64,000 nucleotides of DNA from Paenibacillus sp. SC116 (GCF_024733555.1 NZ_JANIOF010000004.1:124001-188000); one strand, 5' to 3'; counted from the stretch's first letter, positions 25,903 through 34,674 are shown. Notes: generated by a model not told the origin, from the sequence alone. Program-made: numbers and translations.

Positions 25903-26388
25903 TTAGCTGCAACCTTCACATGATTTTATTTGCGTATCTTCATTTGTAGATTCTAAATAGGATTTCAAACTAGATAGCATATTTGCCCAAGCTCCCTTAT
26001 GCCACTCGATTGCTTGTTGTGTTTCCATCGAATCAGGGTTATGCCAGCCTGAGTGACTAAGGAGGATATTCGTTCCGTTAGCAACAGGATGTAATACGAC
26101 TTTCACTTCGGTTAAGTGATCTTCCTGATTCATCACCCCTGCGAAAGGATCGGGTCCTTTCCATTGAAAAGTAAAGGATTGATAAGGTTCAAGGTGTAAA
26201 ATACAGCATCCTATTGTGCTCATTGAGTTTTTATTGAAAGGGTCAAAATACAGTTCGAATTTGCCGCCAACTGTGGCTTCGATTTCAGCTGCGGGGGAGA
26301 ACCATTTTACAAGATGACCTGCTTCAAGCCATGCTTGCCAAACTTGATCTTGACCATTTTCAATATGAATCTGTTGGATAATCGTCAT
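25903..26388 (-). CDS. SRPBCC / AHSA1-type protein
   Basis: A 161-aa START-like helix-grip protein. IHIENGQDQVWQAWLEAGHLVKWFSP is the classical Aha1-C-type N-terminus, and HSGWHNPDSMETQQAIEWHKGAWANMLSSLKSYLE is the long C-terminal helix. Such proteins bind hydrophobic ligands, and their role is usually unassigned. It lies between two VOC genes on the same strand, with 66 to 83-base gaps. GGAGGT precedes the start by 7 bases. Confidence 0.85.
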   Translation of the reverse strand: MTIIQQIHIENGQDQVWQAWLEAGHLVKWFSPAAEIEATVGGKFELYFDPFNKNSMSTIGCCILHLEPYQSFTFQWKGPDPFAGVMNQEDHLTEVKVVLHPVANGTNILLSHSGWHNPDSMETQQAIEWHKGAWANMLSSLKSYLESTNEDTQIKSCEGCS

Positions 26389-26454
26389 AGGTAGACCTCC
26401 GAGTGATGATAGATAGTTAATGGTAGATAGTTGCTTTTAGCAGTGAACACTAAA

Positions 26455-26817
26455 TTATTTGCTGAACTCTAGCAATTCGAATGCATTGCCAAATGGATCG
26501 AGAAACGCATTATAGTGGCCAGGCGGGCATGGTTGAGGTGTATCGAAGAGCATTTTAATTCCTTTGGCGGACAGCTCTTGCATTTTGTTGAGCAAATTGT
26601 CAGTCTCGAATCCAAGCACAACTTGTGCTTCCTGAGAATAGCTTGCAGTTGACTCACATTCGGTTTTGCATAAAACAATTGCGACTCCATCGTTCACCAG
26701 ACCAATTGTCGCTTCATCGTATTGTTCCGAGATGGTAAAGCCTAGTTTCTCACAGTAAAATTCCTTCGCTAGCTCAATATCGCTTACATAAATAGAAATG
26801 ACACAAAGTTTGAACAT
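26455..26817 (-). CDS. VOC-superfamily protein
   Basis: A 120-aa vicinal-oxygen-chelate fold protein. VISIYVSDIELAKEFYCEKLGFTISEQYD opens it and YNAFLDPFGNAFELLEF closes it, both standard glyoxalase-like elements. It is the second gene of the AraC-VOC-SRPBCC-VOC run. AAAGGGG precedes the ATG. The substrate is unknown. Confidence 0.85.
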   Translation of the reverse strand: MFKLCVISIYVSDIELAKEFYCEKLGFTISEQYDEATIGLVNDGVAIVLCKTECESTASYSQEAQVVLGFETDNLLNKMQELSAKGIKMLFDTPQPCPPGHYNAFLDPFGNAFELLEFSK

Positions 26818-26881
26818 GAAAAATTCCCCTTTAGAGTGGTAGTGACCACATTGTAAAGGAGGATGGAGATGATAAATTCTT

Positions 26882-27727
26882 CTACTTTGCTCGATTGGAA
26901 GAAGTGTGCTCGAAGAGAAGTTGTGGCAAATTGACGATGATCGGTGGGTCGGTCTCCTGGCGCTCGCGCATGGAGAGTGTTAATGTATGTTCGCTATTAT
27001 CTGAAACATGCACAATTTCCTCGTACATGCCTCGTAAACAATGATCCAGTACGAAATAATCTTTCGGGTTCAAGCTCCATGGTATGGATACCGCCATCGC
27101 GTAATAACTGCCGGATGGCACACCAGTAAATGTATAGGAATGTCGTCCACGATTCAATGCGGTTCCAGCAATCGGTCTTTGATTGGGAATCGGCCTTGGG
27201 AATAGTCCTACAAAAATAATGCCGCGAAACGATGTAGGTGCTCCGATATGGCATGTTACGGTTCCAGTGGAAAGGGAATGTTCTACAATTTGAGGCTGCT
27301 CAAGCTCAACCTCTTGTTCTTTATATTGATTCATATAGGTAAGCAGTGAACGGGCGGACCCGTGAAATCGTTTTGGTGATACGCCTACATGCTCTTTGAA
27401 TCTTGTGGTAAAGGAACCAGCGCTGCGAAAGCCAATTGAAAGCATCACTTTCGTCATTAGGGAAGGCTCTTTAAGCAGTAGTTCCTTGCCAGATTCCATC
27501 CGCAAAGCAGTCAAATAATGACGTGGAGAAATGCCCGTTGCTCGCTTGAATACCCTTGTAAAATGATAGGGGCTGTAGCCGACATGAGCAGCTAACTGTT
27601 CGGATGTGATCTCTTCATCAAGATGGTCTTTCATATATTGAATCGCGCGAAGAGCTGCTTTGTGTCCATCTGATTCTATATAAAGATTCGACTCATGGTT
27701 CGGCTCATTCTCGATTTGTGAAGACAT
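26882..27727 (-). CDS. AraC-family regulator with C-terminal ligand-type domain
   Basis: A 281-aa protein with the AraC DNA-binding domain at the N-terminus: helix-turn-helix 1 in LAAHVGYSPYHFTRVFKRATGISPRHYL and helix-turn-helix 2 in VMLSIGFRSAGSFTTRFKEHVGVSPKRF. A 140-residue C-terminal region (GIIFVGLFPRPIPNQRPIAGTALN...) probably senses a ligand. It heads the co-directional run of VOC and SRPBCC genes and likely controls them. AGGAGGA precedes the ATG. Confidence 0.88.
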   Translation of the reverse strand: MSSQIENEPNHESNLYIESDGHKAALRAIQYMKDHLDEEITSEQLAAHVGYSPYHFTRVFKRATGISPRHYLTALRMESGKELLLKEPSLMTKVMLSIGFRSAGSFTTRFKEHVGVSPKRFHGSARSLLTYMNQYKEQEVELEQPQIVEHSLSTGTVTCHIGAPTSFRGIIFVGLFPRPIPNQRPIAGTALNRGRHSYTFTGVPSGSYYAMAVSIPWSLNPKDYFVLDHCLRGMYEEIVHVSDNSEHTLTLSMRERQETDPPIIVNLPQLLFEHTSSNRAK

Positions 27728-28013
27728 AACAATCCTCCTATCTATGGCACGGGAATCAACTATATTTTACCACATATAGCCAATCGAAGGTGAATCTCCT
27801 CCCTTGGGTTTTCTGGTTTGGTCACTAAATGGAATTTTCACATAGTATGACGATTTCTGAATGTTTGAAAATGAGGCGGGGCTAGATAACACTGACTTCA
27901 CGCTCCAAAGCTTTCTCCATTCGACTATTAGATGTATAATAATGTAAAAGTTATGCTGTTCAGTAGTTACATACAATTTAGTAGCTTCATAGAATTGGAG
28001 GAGTGAACTTAAG

Positions 28014-28103
28014 ATGAATAAGATCAAACCAATCTTCTTGTTCCTTTTATTATTGTTGACAGCCTGCAATGAACAGCAAATTGAGACGGGGCCGATTCAA
28101 TAA
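28014..28103 (+). CDS. Mini-lipoprotein precursor, 29 residues
   Basis: A short frame with GGAGGAG about 10 bases upstream. It encodes a basic N-terminus (MNKIKP), a hydrophobic stretch (IFLFLLLLL) and a clean lipobox LTAC, leaving only 12 residues after the Cys (CNEQQIETGPIQ). The full bacterial lipoprotein signal with an almost absent mature part suggests a secreted lipopeptide or pheromone-like signal, or a lipoprotein gene truncated by the TAA at 28101. A TATAAT at 27935-27940 could be its -10. It lies 52 bases upstream of the DUF4181 gene and could be co-transcribed with it. Confidence 0.5.
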   Translation: MNKIKPIFLFLLLLLTACNEQQIETGPIQ

Positions 28104-28155
28104 CGATTGCTACAAGCAAACGAACATGTTGGTGGAAAAAAAGTAGGGGGCATTT

Positions 28156-28503
28156 ATGGAGTTATCCATTTCTATATTAGTATTGATGTTAGCAGTTATA
28201 GGCATTATTTTAGAAAAATATATACTTAAAAATCCATCACCGAAAATTTCTGATACCAATGGAAAAAATATAAACAGATGGGGAAAAGGATGTATCTTAT
28301 TTTTTTTAATCTACCTTTATTTCTTTGTTCTAGACACGACAGAAGAAGATACAATGAAGTGGTTTTTCTTGATCGTTTTTGTAGTTGGAGCGGTATTTCA
28401 CATTAGTATGGAATGGTGGTATTTGAAAGGAACAAATCAATTTGTTATATCGATCTTTTTATTAGTGATTGGTTTGATCTATTTTCGCATCGTTATATTT
28501 TAA
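28156..28503 (+). CDS. DUF4181-type small membrane protein
   Basis: A 115-aa protein with four predicted transmembrane helices (ISILVLMLAVIGIILEKYIL, CILFFLIYLYFFVL, FFLIVFVVGAVFHISMEWWYL, FVISIFLLVIGLIYF). The segment ISDTNGKNINRWGKG between helices 1 and 2 is typical of the Bacillales DUF4181 family, whose role is unknown. GGGGG precedes the ATG. It may form a unit with the 29-residue lipoprotein frame upstream. Confidence 0.72.
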   Translation: MELSISILVLMLAVIGIILEKYILKNPSPKISDTNGKNINRWGKGCILFFLIYLYFFVLDTTEEDTMKWFFLIVFVVGAVFHISMEWWYLKGTNQFVISIFLLVIGLIYFRIVIF

Positions 28504-28832
28504 AGGTCATTTATTTCAGTCTGGCCTTCGCAACGATCAACAGTTTGATTTTCATACGTAATGAAATGAAGTGGGGTGAGAATTCTATGGTTCAGAGTAT
28601 ATCTGTAGCGCCGACGCGTATGGGCGGTTACTCGCGCTCAGGTTTCAATAAGCTGGTACCGATAGTTTGTCGGTATCAGCTCTTTTTTTATGGAGTTTGA
28701 CTTACTAATTAGGAATGCTGCTATTACTTTACTTGTTTTCTAGAAAATAAATAAAGTTTGAAAATGTAAAGCTATTTTGGAAGATAAACGATCTAATAAT
28801 TGGAAACATCATAGACCAGGAGGGAAATACAT
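28504..28832. other. Intergenic region with a strong terminator
   Basis: No gene is called. The region contains the terminator at 28651-28688 and then AT-rich sequence that must hold the promoter of the secreted protein at 28833. A 37-codon frame beginning at 28588 ends inside and beyond the hairpin and is not accepted. Confidence 0.45.
28651..28688 (+). terminator. Rho-independent terminator
   Basis: A 12-bp stem (AGCTGGTACCGA/TCGGTATCAGCT, one G-U pair) is followed by CTTTTTTT. Confidence 0.88.
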
Positions 28833-29813
28833 ATGAAAATAGGAAAATGGTTGTTGGCATTCGTTGTAGCGACAGGGGTGTTACTTACTCCTTATTCCAA
28901 GGTAACAGCAGCGCAGGATGGGCCCCTACAAGGTATTGCGTCCAAGAAGAGCGAGGCAAAAAAGCTAGCTGATCTGGATGCGAAAATCGTAGAAGCAGCG
29001 AAAAAGAGCTTGCGACAACTGGCAGACAAAGATGTGGAACTAATTGATGCAGTATCTATTTATGATAATAGAATTTTTCTTCGTACCAAGGCAAAAGAAG
29101 ACAATGGATATGTTGTGGTAGACCAAAAAACAGGAAAAGTATTAACGGCGTCTATTTATGTAAGTAAAGATAAAGCAAATCCTAAACAAGTTGAGTTGGC
29201 GATGAACAATTTGAAGGAAATAGACGCTGCACAAACTTTTGAAGTTGAGAAAGTAATGAAAATGATAAGTTATGATGACAAATCTAGCGAGATAGCAACT
29301 GCATACCTACAAGGAAAAAACTTCAGCGTAAGGTTTCTTGGTGACAAAGTAGACTTTGCAACGGTAATCTATCCAAAGTCTGAGTGGAATGCTGAAATAA
29401 AGAAAAAAGCAGAGCGTGAGTTTAAAGCGGCGATGGGTCGAACAATGGAGATATCTAGTATAGCGAGAAATAAAGATAAGGGTAAGGATGTTTGGTCCGT
29501 TCTAGGTAAAAATGGTCAAACAGCTGTAGATATAGGTGCTAAAACAGGTAGAGTATGGAGTGTTACTGATTTTCAAGCAGTTGGTAAAACAGACAAGGTC
29601 GCGTTAACAGAGAAGAACGCAGTATCCTATGCGGCAGCCTTCGCGAAAAAAGTATTTAATATTGATCTTAAAGGATATACGGCTAGAAAAGTACCTGATT
29701 TTCCGGTATACGAAATGACGAAACAAGGTGCTCCAATGGTCGTGGTTGATTTTAACTCCAATAAAGTAGTTACATCAATGTCAATCAAGCCTGTAAATGG
29801 AATTCGTAATTAG
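28833..29813 (+). CDS. Secreted protein of unknown function, possible PepSY-like modules
   Basis: A 326-aa exported protein with a signal peptide (about 1-26, ending KVTAA). The mature part is Lys-rich and contains repeated motifs of the form GYVVVDQKTGKVLTASIYV and TAVDIGAKTGRVWSVTDF, resembling the beta-hairpins of PepSY-type domains. There are no obvious catalytic residues. CAGGAGGGA precedes the ATG. It is followed 49 bases later by an acetyltransferase gene and may be co-transcribed with it. The family assignment is tentative. Confidence 0.72.
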   Translation: MKIGKWLLAFVVATGVLLTPYSKVTAAQDGPLQGIASKKSEAKKLADLDAKIVEAAKKSLRQLADKDVELIDAVSIYDNRIFLRTKAKEDNGYVVVDQKTGKVLTASIYVSKDKANPKQVELAMNNLKEIDAAQTFEVEKVMKMISYDDKSSEIATAYLQGKNFSVRFLGDKVDFATVIYPKSEWNAEIKKKAEREFKAAMGRTMEISSIARNKDKGKDVWSVLGKNGQTAVDIGAKTGRVWSVTDFQAVGKTDKVALTEKNAVSYAAAFAKKVFNIDLKGYTARKVPDFPVYEMTKQGAPMVVVDFNSNKVVTSMSIKPVNGIRN

Positions 29814-29862
29814 GCACTATTGATACTTCGGTAGTCGCTTGTCTTAGGAGAGGAGATAATAA

Positions 29863-30384
29863 ATGATTGAATTACGAAAAATAAGTGGGGATAACATAGA
29901 TGAAGTAATAGCACTTGAAGTTGGAGAAAACCAGAAAGACTTTATACAAACTACTAACCTCAGAAGTTTTGCAGACGCTCATATGTTGAACGCAGATGGG
30001 ATACCAGCGATTCCCATTGCCATTTATGCCGATGGAGTTGCGGTCGGATTTTTGATGTATATTTATGATACGTTGGATCATGAATCATTTGAAAATGAAG
30101 TTTTTTACGGGAAGAAGAGCTATTTTATATGGCATATTATGATTGAAAAGAGTTATCAGGGGAAAGGATATGGCAAACTTGCCTTTGAAAAAATGTTGAT
30201 GGATATTGAAAATATGCCATATGGGGAAGCAGAATATGTATCCCTCTTTTATCGAACAAGTAATGTCAAAGCTAAAACATTATACGCTTCATTTGGTTTT
30301 GTAGATACAGGCATCGTTCAGGATAATTCGATGTTGGCGATTAAAAATCTAGATGAGAAAATAACAGAATCGATAGTAGAATAG
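29863..30384 (+). CDS. GNAT-family N-acetyltransferase (BltD/PaiA-like)
   Basis: A 173-aa acetyl-CoA-dependent transferase. The acetyl-CoA binding motif A is IMIEKSYQGKGYGKLAFE (Q/R-x-x-G-x-G/A) and motif B ends in ASFGFVDTG. It most resembles the diamine/spermidine acetyltransferases BltD and PaiA of Bacillus by its FYGKKSYFIWHIMI segment, but the substrate is unproven. GGAGAGGAG precedes the ATG. Confidence 0.85.
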   Translation: MIELRKISGDNIDEVIALEVGENQKDFIQTTNLRSFADAHMLNADGIPAIPIAIYADGVAVGFLMYIYDTLDHESFENEVFYGKKSYFIWHIMIEKSYQGKGYGKLAFEKMLMDIENMPYGEAEYVSLFYRTSNVKAKTLYASFGFVDTGIVQDNSMLAIKNLDEKITESIVE

Positions 30385-30450
30385 GATCTCTCGGAGAGAA
30401 ATGTAAGCTATCAACGTCTCGGAAGCAATTGCACGTCTTTTATCCAAGAA

Positions 30451-30502
30451 AGGCATACGAACTAGAGGTATCGCTAGCAAAATACCTCTGTTTCGTATGC
30501 CT
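30451..30502. terminator. Long hairpin between convergent genes
   Basis: AGGCATACGAA and TTCGTATGCCT pair perfectly, and an inner AGAGGTAT/ATACCTCT extends the stem. The minus-strand exit reads GCCTTTCTT, so it probably ends the metalloprotease transcript. The plus-strand exit has no T run. Confidence 0.65.
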
Positions 30503-30575
30503 AGTCATATGTGTGTTGCTATGGAGCATTACATTCTAGGTGTTAGCATCAGCGTAGTGAGTAGCTTATTACGAC

Positions 30576-32858
30576 TTACTCATATAAACGAATTTCCGCA
30601 AGCTGGAGTATTCCGCCACTGTTGTTGACTAGAGAAAATTTGTAGTATCGATAGGCGGTTGTATTGCTGATGTTATACGTCTTTGTCTGATGTCGGCTAG
30701 TGAATAATTCATTTGATCTCGTATCAAGGGCAGTCCAAGTTGTTCCGTCGTTCGAACCGGATAGGGTCCAGTTACGAGGATCTCTTTCAGGCACATCCTC
30801 GGCAGACGTGATCGCATACGATTGTACTGCATGTGCGTTTGTTCCTTGGAATTGGTATTGAATGGACGCTGTACTGTCAAATACCAACCACTTCGAAGCT
30901 TCATTATGATCAAAGGCACTTTCTTTGGTCTGACCTACAGGGCTATTCGTATTGCTGACCGTAACTGTCCCGCCTACAGCTATACCTCTAGGTTGCTGGC
31001 TTGCATTAAAAAAAGCACTGTTGCTTAATGTAAGTGCACTGATAGGATCCCATACTGGAAGTTCATTGTCGTTAAAGACGTAGCCATTTCCGTCCTTCAA
31101 TACAAAGAACCGATGCAGCCAATCGAAGCCACGCCACATAATGGAGTTCGGTCCACCTTCGTGTGGCAGGCCGAGGGCATGTCCAAGTTCATGCAGTGCG
31201 GTTCCGTAACCGACCGAGAGCGCTTTCTGTACATTAGTATAAGGTTCTCCAATGAAGGCAGGGTCGATCATGCTAAAATCAGCAAATTTGCTCTGTACCT
31301 CGGTCTCATTGTTCGGGAACAGCCATACGCTTGCGCCGCCGCTTACGCCGTAATCTCCTCCGCCTAGCGCAACGTTGGCATACGTATAGTTAGTGGCTGC
31401 GTCATACTTGGTAAAGCCGACAAAGGTAAGATTTTTCGTGCCTGCCTGCGGATATTGTTGAGGAATAAGACCAGCTACTTCATGATATAAATCGTCTCCC
31501 TTGTAAGTCGTGTTGTAATAGTAGGAGATTGGATGATTGCTTTTCAGTACATGTACATTTACTTTCCCGGTGGTATTGTCCAGCTCCACATTAAACGTTT
31601 TGCGACCATATCCATTATTGTTCATAGACTCCGCAGTAAAGGATTGGATTACCTTCATATAGGTACTGAGCTTTGCTGCATAGTTCTGAGGGTCGTTGGG
31701 TAAAAAGGTATGGTAATTAGTATTTCCGTCACTTGGGACATACCAGAAGATGCGGACAACTGCGTTGTTGGATTGCGGTACATAAGTCATCTTCAAAGTG
31801 GTCTGTTTCGTGCCATTCTGGATAATTAAATTGTTTTCACCAGGGACCAAATCTGCAAATACTTTAAACTGGCCTTGATGGACCTGACCTTGCATTACTT
31901 TCGTGTTTCGATTCGAAGATGTGTTTGTTAGTGTGACAGAAGTCGCATTCGTATCACTAACTAAACCTCGGATCAAGGGCAGTGGATAGTCGATGGTTTG
32001 ATTATCGGTAAAGTTAGTAACTTCAATGTCGGGTGTAGGGGCAGGATACAACTGTGTATGTGGGATGATGCTCTTTGGTGTAGATGGACTGCTCCAATAT
32101 AATTTAGCTACTGCATTAGTGGTGCGTTCATAATATTCCAGCTTGATTGTGTATTTCTGTCCGGCAGTGAGCGCAATTGTACCGCTATGCTCAGTCGTAT
32201 CGTGATCATTCCATTGATCAATAAGTAATTGATTGTTAACCCATAATCGCACGCCGTCGCTCGATGCGGTCGTAAACGTATAAGTTTCGCTAAATTGTGC
32301 TTGAACTTCGCCTATCCAACGAACCGAGAACGTATCAGCTTCAATTAGTGGACTAGCAGAGTTCGTGCCCCAGTCGAATTGAATAGTAGAATCAAAGCGC
32401 TTTAACTTTAAGTTCGAAAAATCAACATTGTTATAATAGTACCCTGTAAGTCCTGTGCCATTTCCTACAGGCGCGGGCGTCGTATTGCTGTTTGTGACAG
32501 TCACCGTTATAGGTTGGCTTGATGCATTTCCGAAATTGTTAATGAGCTTGGCTGTATATATGTAGGAGCCATTTACCTTGCTACTAAAGGTTTTGGTTGC
32601 TGTTTGGTGGTTGGGGCTGTTGTCCGTTAACGCTTGTGTGTCGATCAACACACCATTTTCATACCATTCTAGAGATGTTCCATTTTGTCCCCAATGCAAG
32701 TTCATCGTAATGGCATAGTTTCCATCTCCATCCCAGTTGTCTTGCGATAGGGCAGGTGTTCCTGGCATACCTGTGGCTGCTGATGAAGCTGTTAGCGGCA
32801 ACAAGGTAAATAGCAGCACTATTACGATACTTGCAGCTGTCCATTTTCTAAATTTCAT
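30576..32858 (-). CDS. Secreted multidomain zinc metalloprotease (PA14, HExxHxxGxxH, discoidin)
   Basis: A 760-aa secreted protein. A signal peptide (1-28) is followed by a chitinase A N-terminal-like beta domain (about 32-125: LSQDNWDGDGNYAITMNLHWGQNG), a PA14 domain (about 135-270: GLTGYYYNN, TFTTASSDGVRLWVNN, KLYWSS), a bacterial Ig-like segment (about 280-360) and a metzincin-type peptidase. The Zn ligands are His556, His560 and His566 in HELGHALGLPH, with a Met-turn at SIMW. A C-terminal F5/8-type discoidin domain (about 640-760) follows. It likely binds glycans and degrades matrix or glycoproteins. The start follows AGAGGGAAG. It is transcribed alone. Confidence 0.85.
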   Translation of the reverse strand: MKFRKWTAASIVIVLLFTLLPLTASSAATGMPGTPALSQDNWDGDGNYAITMNLHWGQNGTSLEWYENGVLIDTQALTDNSPNHQTATKTFSSKVNGSYIYTAKLINNFGNASSQPITVTVTNSNTTPAPVGNGTGLTGYYYNNVDFSNLKLKRFDSTIQFDWGTNSASPLIEADTFSVRWIGEVQAQFSETYTFTTASSDGVRLWVNNQLLIDQWNDHDTTEHSGTIALTAGQKYTIKLEYYERTTNAVAKLYWSSPSTPKSIIPHTQLYPAPTPDIEVTNFTDNQTIDYPLPLIRGLVSDTNATSVTLTNTSSNRNTKVMQGQVHQGQFKVFADLVPGENNLIIQNGTKQTTLKMTYVPQSNNAVVRIFWYVPSDGNTNYHTFLPNDPQNYAAKLSTYMKVIQSFTAESMNNNGYGRKTFNVELDNTTGKVNVHVLKSNHPISYYYNTTYKGDDLYHEVAGLIPQQYPQAGTKNLTFVGFTKYDAATNYTYANVALGGGDYGVSGGASVWLFPNNETEVQSKFADFSMIDPAFIGEPYTNVQKALSVGYGTALHELGHALGLPHEGGPNSIMWRGFDWLHRFFVLKDGNGYVFNDNELPVWDPISALTLSNSAFFNASQQPRGIAVGGTVTVSNTNSPVGQTKESAFDHNEASKWLVFDSTASIQYQFQGTNAHAVQSYAITSAEDVPERDPRNWTLSGSNDGTTWTALDTRSNELFTSRHQTKTYNISNTTAYRYYKFSLVNNSGGILQLAEIRLYE

Positions 32859-33236
32859 TTTGCTTCCCTCTCTCTATTTATCTATTGTGATACCTTGCAA
32901 GAACAAATTTCCGTCCCTAACCTGATCAAGATCTCCAGAGGGATGGCTAGCATATTCCCCCTAACAAAATTGTCTGATTACGAGATGGAAGTATGTTCCT
33001 TCAAAGTCTAATCTTATTTTTTTAGTTGTGCAATAGAATGAACAGGTGAACATTTTCTCCACGACAGGTGAATATTTTCTCCACATGAAAAGAAAAACAA
33101 TTTGTTCCTGCACGTATAATTTTATAAGAATCGGCAATCCTAAAATTATCGACATCATCGAATGTCGTAGACAACCGCGGAGAAGACTTACGTTTCCCCA
33201 TAAGCTCTTCGTCCGGTTTCTCCTCTCCCATGAAAA
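32859..33236. other. Intergenic region with a tandem 22-bp repeat
   Basis: No gene is supported. The left end holds the metalloprotease promoter. The middle holds two adjacent 22-bp direct repeats (33042-33085). A short inverted repeat, CGACAT...ATGTCG, lies near 33150-33167. The region ends at an orphan plus-strand terminator. Confidence 0.45.
33042..33085. repeat. Tandem direct repeat, 2 x 22 bp
   Basis: Copies at 33042-33063 and 33064-33085 both read ACAGGTGAA(C/T)ATTTTCTCCAC plus one variable base, identical at 20 of 22 positions, head to tail. The repeat length of two helical turns would place both copies on the same DNA face. Confidence 0.75.
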
Positions 33237-33272
33237 GGGGCTCTCGAAAGAGGGCCCCGATTTTATTTTTTA
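33237..33272 (+). terminator. Orphan rho-independent terminator with GAAA tetraloop
   Basis: A 9-bp GC-rich stem (33237-33245 with 33250-33258, one G-U pair) closed by GAAA is followed by GATTTTATTTTTT. No plus-strand gene precedes it within the gap, so it implies an unannotated transcript or a leader that can be attenuated. Confidence 0.8.
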
Positions 33273-33352
33273 TAGAACCATAATTTTACTTCTGTTAGTT
33301 TATTTCATATGGGATAATATTCATCTGACATAAAAGAACAGGAGTGGGTCTA

Positions 33353-33991
33353 ATGAAAAAGATATTATTTTTTACTTTATTTGTGCTTGTAGCAGTTTCT
33401 GTTATGCCAATGTCGGCAGCAGCCCGTCTAAGCAACACCTTTGTTGTTGTAAATGGGGAGCCATTGGAAGGCAGTGCGAAGGTGAAAAACAACGTAACTT
33501 TCGTACCTTTTCGTGAATTGTTTCAAGTGCTTGGATTAACTGTCAGTTACGATGAAGAGAAAAAACAAGTAACGGGAACATCTCTGTTTCCAGGTGAAAA
33601 TATAAAGATAACATTTACAGTCGGTAGTAAATCGTCAATTATTAATGGGCAAAAGAAAGCATTACAAGCTGCCCCATTTATAGATGATGAAAGTGGAAGT
33701 GTTTACGTTCCGGTGCGCGTAGTGGGAGAAGCAACAGGAAGCTTGGTTGCTAATGTAGTAAAGAGTAATGTAGTACTTGTAAATACTTCTTCATTTGAAG
33801 GATTATCGTATGATTCTGATAGCGGTAACTTAACCATTACGAAAGACGGTCGGTTGCATTATAACGACGTGCAAGTGTTGTATGATTTTCTACGAGTAGT
33901 TTTCGTTGATGAGGCAACAATAGAGCAGGATTTGAATAAGGTAATAGAACTAGAAAGTCTACGTCTAAAATTGAAATATGGACTGGATTAA
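33353..33991 (+). CDS. Secreted copper amine oxidase N-terminal (stalk) domain protein
   Basis: A 212-aa exported protein with a signal peptide (KKILFFTLFVLVAVSVMPMSAAA). One stalk-type repeat pair follows: VVVNGEPLEGSAKVKNNVTFVPFRELFQVLGLTVSYDEEKKQVTG and later VYVPVRVVGEATG. This family is abundant in Paenibacillus and is probably cell-wall or matrix associated rather than enzymatic. The ATG at 33353 is preferred over the GTG at 33344 because GGAGTGG overlaps the latter. Confidence 0.82.
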   Translation: MKKILFFTLFVLVAVSVMPMSAAARLSNTFVVVNGEPLEGSAKVKNNVTFVPFRELFQVLGLTVSYDEEKKQVTGTSLFPGENIKITFTVGSKSSIINGQKKALQAAPFIDDESGSVYVPVRVVGEATGSLVANVVKSNVVLVNTSSFEGLSYDSDSGNLTITKDGRLHYNDVQVLYDFLRVVFVDEATIEQDLNKVIELESLRLKLKYGLD

Positions 33992-34080
33992 GGAAAAAAA
34001 TATAAAATACAATAGGAATGGATCTTCCTTCATCGAAGCATCTTAACAAATAGGGAAAATTGATGAAGGAGGTCGCACAC

Positions 34081-34674
34081 ATGACAAATGTGTTAGTCAT
34101 TAGCGCACACCCCAATTCTGACAGCTTCAATCACGGTGTTTTGGATGAAGCAGTATCTGAATTGCAATCACTCGGACATGAAATTCAGATCCGTGATCTA
34201 TATAGTTTGCAGTTTGATCCAGTCATGACAGTTGAGGATTTGGCCAATTCAAAAGAAGGAACGGCACGAGGGGATGTACTGGCGGAGCAGGAGTTGGTGT
34301 TGTGGGCGGATATACTACTTATTATTTATCCATTATGGTGGGCAGGGTTACCTGCGTTGTTAAAAGGGTATATCGATCGCGTATTTTCGTATGGTTTTGC
34401 CTATTCCATGGATGACAACGGATTACATAAGTTGTTAACAGGCAAGAAGGCGCTAATGGTGACGACGATGGGCAACAGTGAAGCACATTACCGACAAGTT
34501 GGTATGTTTGAAGCTCTGGAGAAGACGATTGATGAAGGCATATTTAACTTTGTAGGTATCCAGGTACTTGAACATCGTTATTTTGAATCTGTACCAACCG
34601 TAGACGATACCACGAGAGCAAATATGTTGGAACATGTGAAGGAATTGATTCGAACCCATATTACATCAAGTTAA
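34081..34674 (+). CDS. Flavodoxin-fold NAD(P)H oxidoreductase (MdaB/KefF-like)
   Basis: A 197-aa FMN/FAD quinone reductase-like protein. VLVISAHPNSDSFNHG forms the phosphate-binding loop, and YPLWWAGLPALLKGYIDRVFSYGFAY is the family signature around the flavin. It probably reduces quinones or electrophiles in two-electron steps. An ideal AAGGAGGT lies 7 bases before the ATG at 34081; an in-frame start at 34060 overlaps the binding site. A terminator follows. Confidence 0.88.
   Translation: MTNVLVISAHPNSDSFNHGVLDEAVSELQSLGHEIQIRDLYSLQFDPVMTVEDLANSKEGTARGDVLAEQELVLWADILLIIYPLWWAGLPALLKGYIDRVFSYGFAYSMDDNGLHKLLTGKKALMVTTMGNSEAHYRQVGMFEALEKTIDEGIFNFVGIQVLEHRYFESVPTVDDTTRANMLEHVKELIRTHITSS

Noticed and set aside
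27767-28069. 100-codon minus-strand frame antisense to the mini-lipoprotein
   Set aside because: No binding site and it covers the control region and start of the plus-strand frame.
28588-28698. 37-codon frame with GGGGTG upstream
   Set aside because: It runs through a strong terminator hairpin, which explains the sequence better than coding does.
33046-33333. 95-codon plus-strand frame upstream of the stalk-domain gene
   Set aside because: It spans the tandem repeat and the terminator and lacks protein-like composition.
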